IMG/VR virus record: IMGVR_UViG_3300030329_000324
Coordinates: 1-31,236 of that record
Reading direction: 5' to 3' (one strand)
DNA length: 31,236 nucleotides
Source: a virus
The stretch's first letter is position 1. Every line of letters begins with the position of its first letter. Both the position numbers and the translations under genes were made by a program. Below, piece by piece: positions 30,542 through 31,236 of this stretch. The notes below the pieces were generated by a model that was not told the origin of the DNA, searched no databases, and saw only the letters and a list, made by a program, of their open reading frames with translations.

Positions 30542-31025
30542 TTTTAGCGATATAGCTACTAACCATTATTTAATAAACTCTTTTCACTCAGGTTTCTTAG
30601 ATGAGGTGGATGTAAACAAACTTGACCAATCAGATTTTCCTATTCTTTATTGTGAGCCAGGAACAGCAACTATTGATATGGGCGTATTAACATATTCATT
30701 TACAATATTTGTTTTAGATATGTTAAAAGAAGATTTGACAAATAGGAATGATGTATGGACAAACACCCTTGAAATAACACAAGATATAATAGCTGAGTTT
30801 AGACAAAACCTAGCTTTACAAACTTCGGGGGGTGATAGTGGAAAGAAGTTTAGTTATGTTACTGATGAAGCTGTTTTAGAGCTTCCAATAAGTACCGAAC
30901 CATTTACTGCTAGATTTGCTAATATTTTAACAGGATGGAGTGCTAGTATGTCAATACAAGTAAACAATGCTAATAACCTCTGTGATGCTCCTATAGAGCC
31001 TTCAGACAATAACCCTAATACATAA
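30513..31025 (+). CDS. Tail terminator/virion structural protein candidate
   Basis: This 170-residue protein is mixed alpha/beta, opening with 'TFKNVIDDFSDIATNHYLIN' and containing 'ILYCEPGTATIDMGVLTYSF' and then 'TIFVLDMLKEDLTNRNDVWT', with a long second half ending in an acidic/Asn-rich tail. The size, the opening and the position between the chaperone and completion genes resemble tail terminator or neck proteins of siphoviruses. The stop shares a base with the next ATG (TAATG). Confidence 0.5.
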   Translation: MVTFKNVIDDFSDIATNHYLINSFHSGFLDEVDVNKLDQSDFPILYCEPGTATIDMGVLTYSFTIFVLDMLKEDLTNRNDVWTNTLEITQDIIAEFRQNLALQTSGGDSGKKFSYVTDEAVLELPISTEPFTARFANILTGWSASMSIQVNNANNLCDAPIEPSDNNPNT

Positions 31026-31236
31026 TGCCAGTAACATTTAGATTAAGAGGACCAGACGGAAAGTTTGTAAAAGGAAAGGCTAAGAACCTAGAAAAGGCTA
31101 TGACTAAATTCGGTTCTAATGTTATAAAGGGTGGTAGAGCTATTCTTAATAAAAAGAAAAAAAGAACAAAAGAGAATACATTATTTAAGGACTTTCATTA
31201 TACTATGAAAAGTACAGATAGTACCATAACAATGGG
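31025..31236 (+). CDS. 5' part of the tail completion gene that continues at position 1
   Basis: The ATG overlaps the previous stop. The frame encodes 'PVTFRLRGPDGKFVKGKAKN' and a Lys/Arg-rich segment, then enters the 50-base duplicate in the same frame as position 1 (the codon AAG at 31187 equals the codon at 1). The whole gene therefore spans the joint and ends at 447. The window edge cuts it only because of where the circle was opened. Confidence 0.85.
   Translation, partial: MPVTFRLRGPDGKFVKGKAKNLEKAMTKFGSNVIKGGRAILNKKKKRTKENTLFKDFHYTMKSTDSTITM
31187..31236. repeat. Terminal direct repeat, copy 2 (circular contig overlap)
   Basis: Identical to bases 1-50. See copy 1. The frame of the spanning gene is preserved through it, which argues for circular closure or permuted ends. 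Confidence 0.95.

Noticed and set aside
1-31236. CRISPR arrays, tRNA genes and insertion sequences
   Set aside because: Reading through the intergenic regions showed no regularly spaced repeats, tRNA-like arms or transposase motifs. A dedicated tRNA scan was not possible.

Overview
The window is one complete, circularly permuted genome of a tailed double-stranded DNA phage. Its first and last 50 bases are identical, and one gene runs across the joint, so the unique length is about 31,186 bp. Every supported gene is on the + strand. Genes are packed with ATGA/TAATG overlaps. The DNA is AT-rich, and most starts lack a Shine-Dalgarno sequence and have A-rich leaders instead. Together with the head/tail protein families, a T9SS-like sorting tail and TTG-N19-TAnnTTTG-like promoters, this points to a host in Bacteroidetes, probably Flavobacteriia. 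No integrase, DNA polymerase or tRNA gene was seen, so replication probably depends on host enzymes.

Layout. (1) About 28.2 kb to the end, then across the joint to about 17.9 kb, is packaging, virion and lysis. It runs small and large terminase, a tail-chaperone-like gene with a -1 frame extension, tail terminator/completion candidates, two large tail proteins, the tape measure, an XkdF-type protease, scaffold, major capsid, the tail tube candidate, portal, head-tail connector and a decoration/fibre-like protein. Next come unusual envelope-directed genes: an outer-membrane beta-barrel with a signal peptide, a secreted Cys-rich protein with an LDL-receptor-A-like motif and a T9SS-like tail, small membrane proteins, and an exported thioredoxin-fold protein without CxxC. 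An M15 peptidase endolysin, a 3-TM holin and a metallophosphoesterase without an ATG start close the block. (2) About 18.7-21.2 kb holds small early genes behind a good Bacteroidetes-type promoter, most of unknown function, including HTH proteins and a possible ssDNA-binding protein. (3) About 21.3-24.1 kb holds a replication-initiator-like protein, a VRR-NUC nuclease, a sigma-like protein, an HNH endonuclease and several very small proteins.

(4) About 24.06-28.2 kb is the centrepiece, a 7-deazaguanine DNA hypermodification operon: QueD, QueE, a phosphoribosyltransferase-GTP cyclohydrolase I fusion, QueC, a DpdA-type (TGT-like) transglycosylase and a ParB-like protein, leading straight into terminase. 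The enzymes form a full route from GTP to preQ0 and its insertion into DNA. No QueF or amidotransferase is visible, so the predicted base is dPreQ0. The operon has three unusual details: a mini xanthine/guanine-PRTase fused to FolE that could recycle guanine displaced by DpdA, a QueC that has lost its zinc cysteines, and a QueE with a long insertion in its cluster loop.
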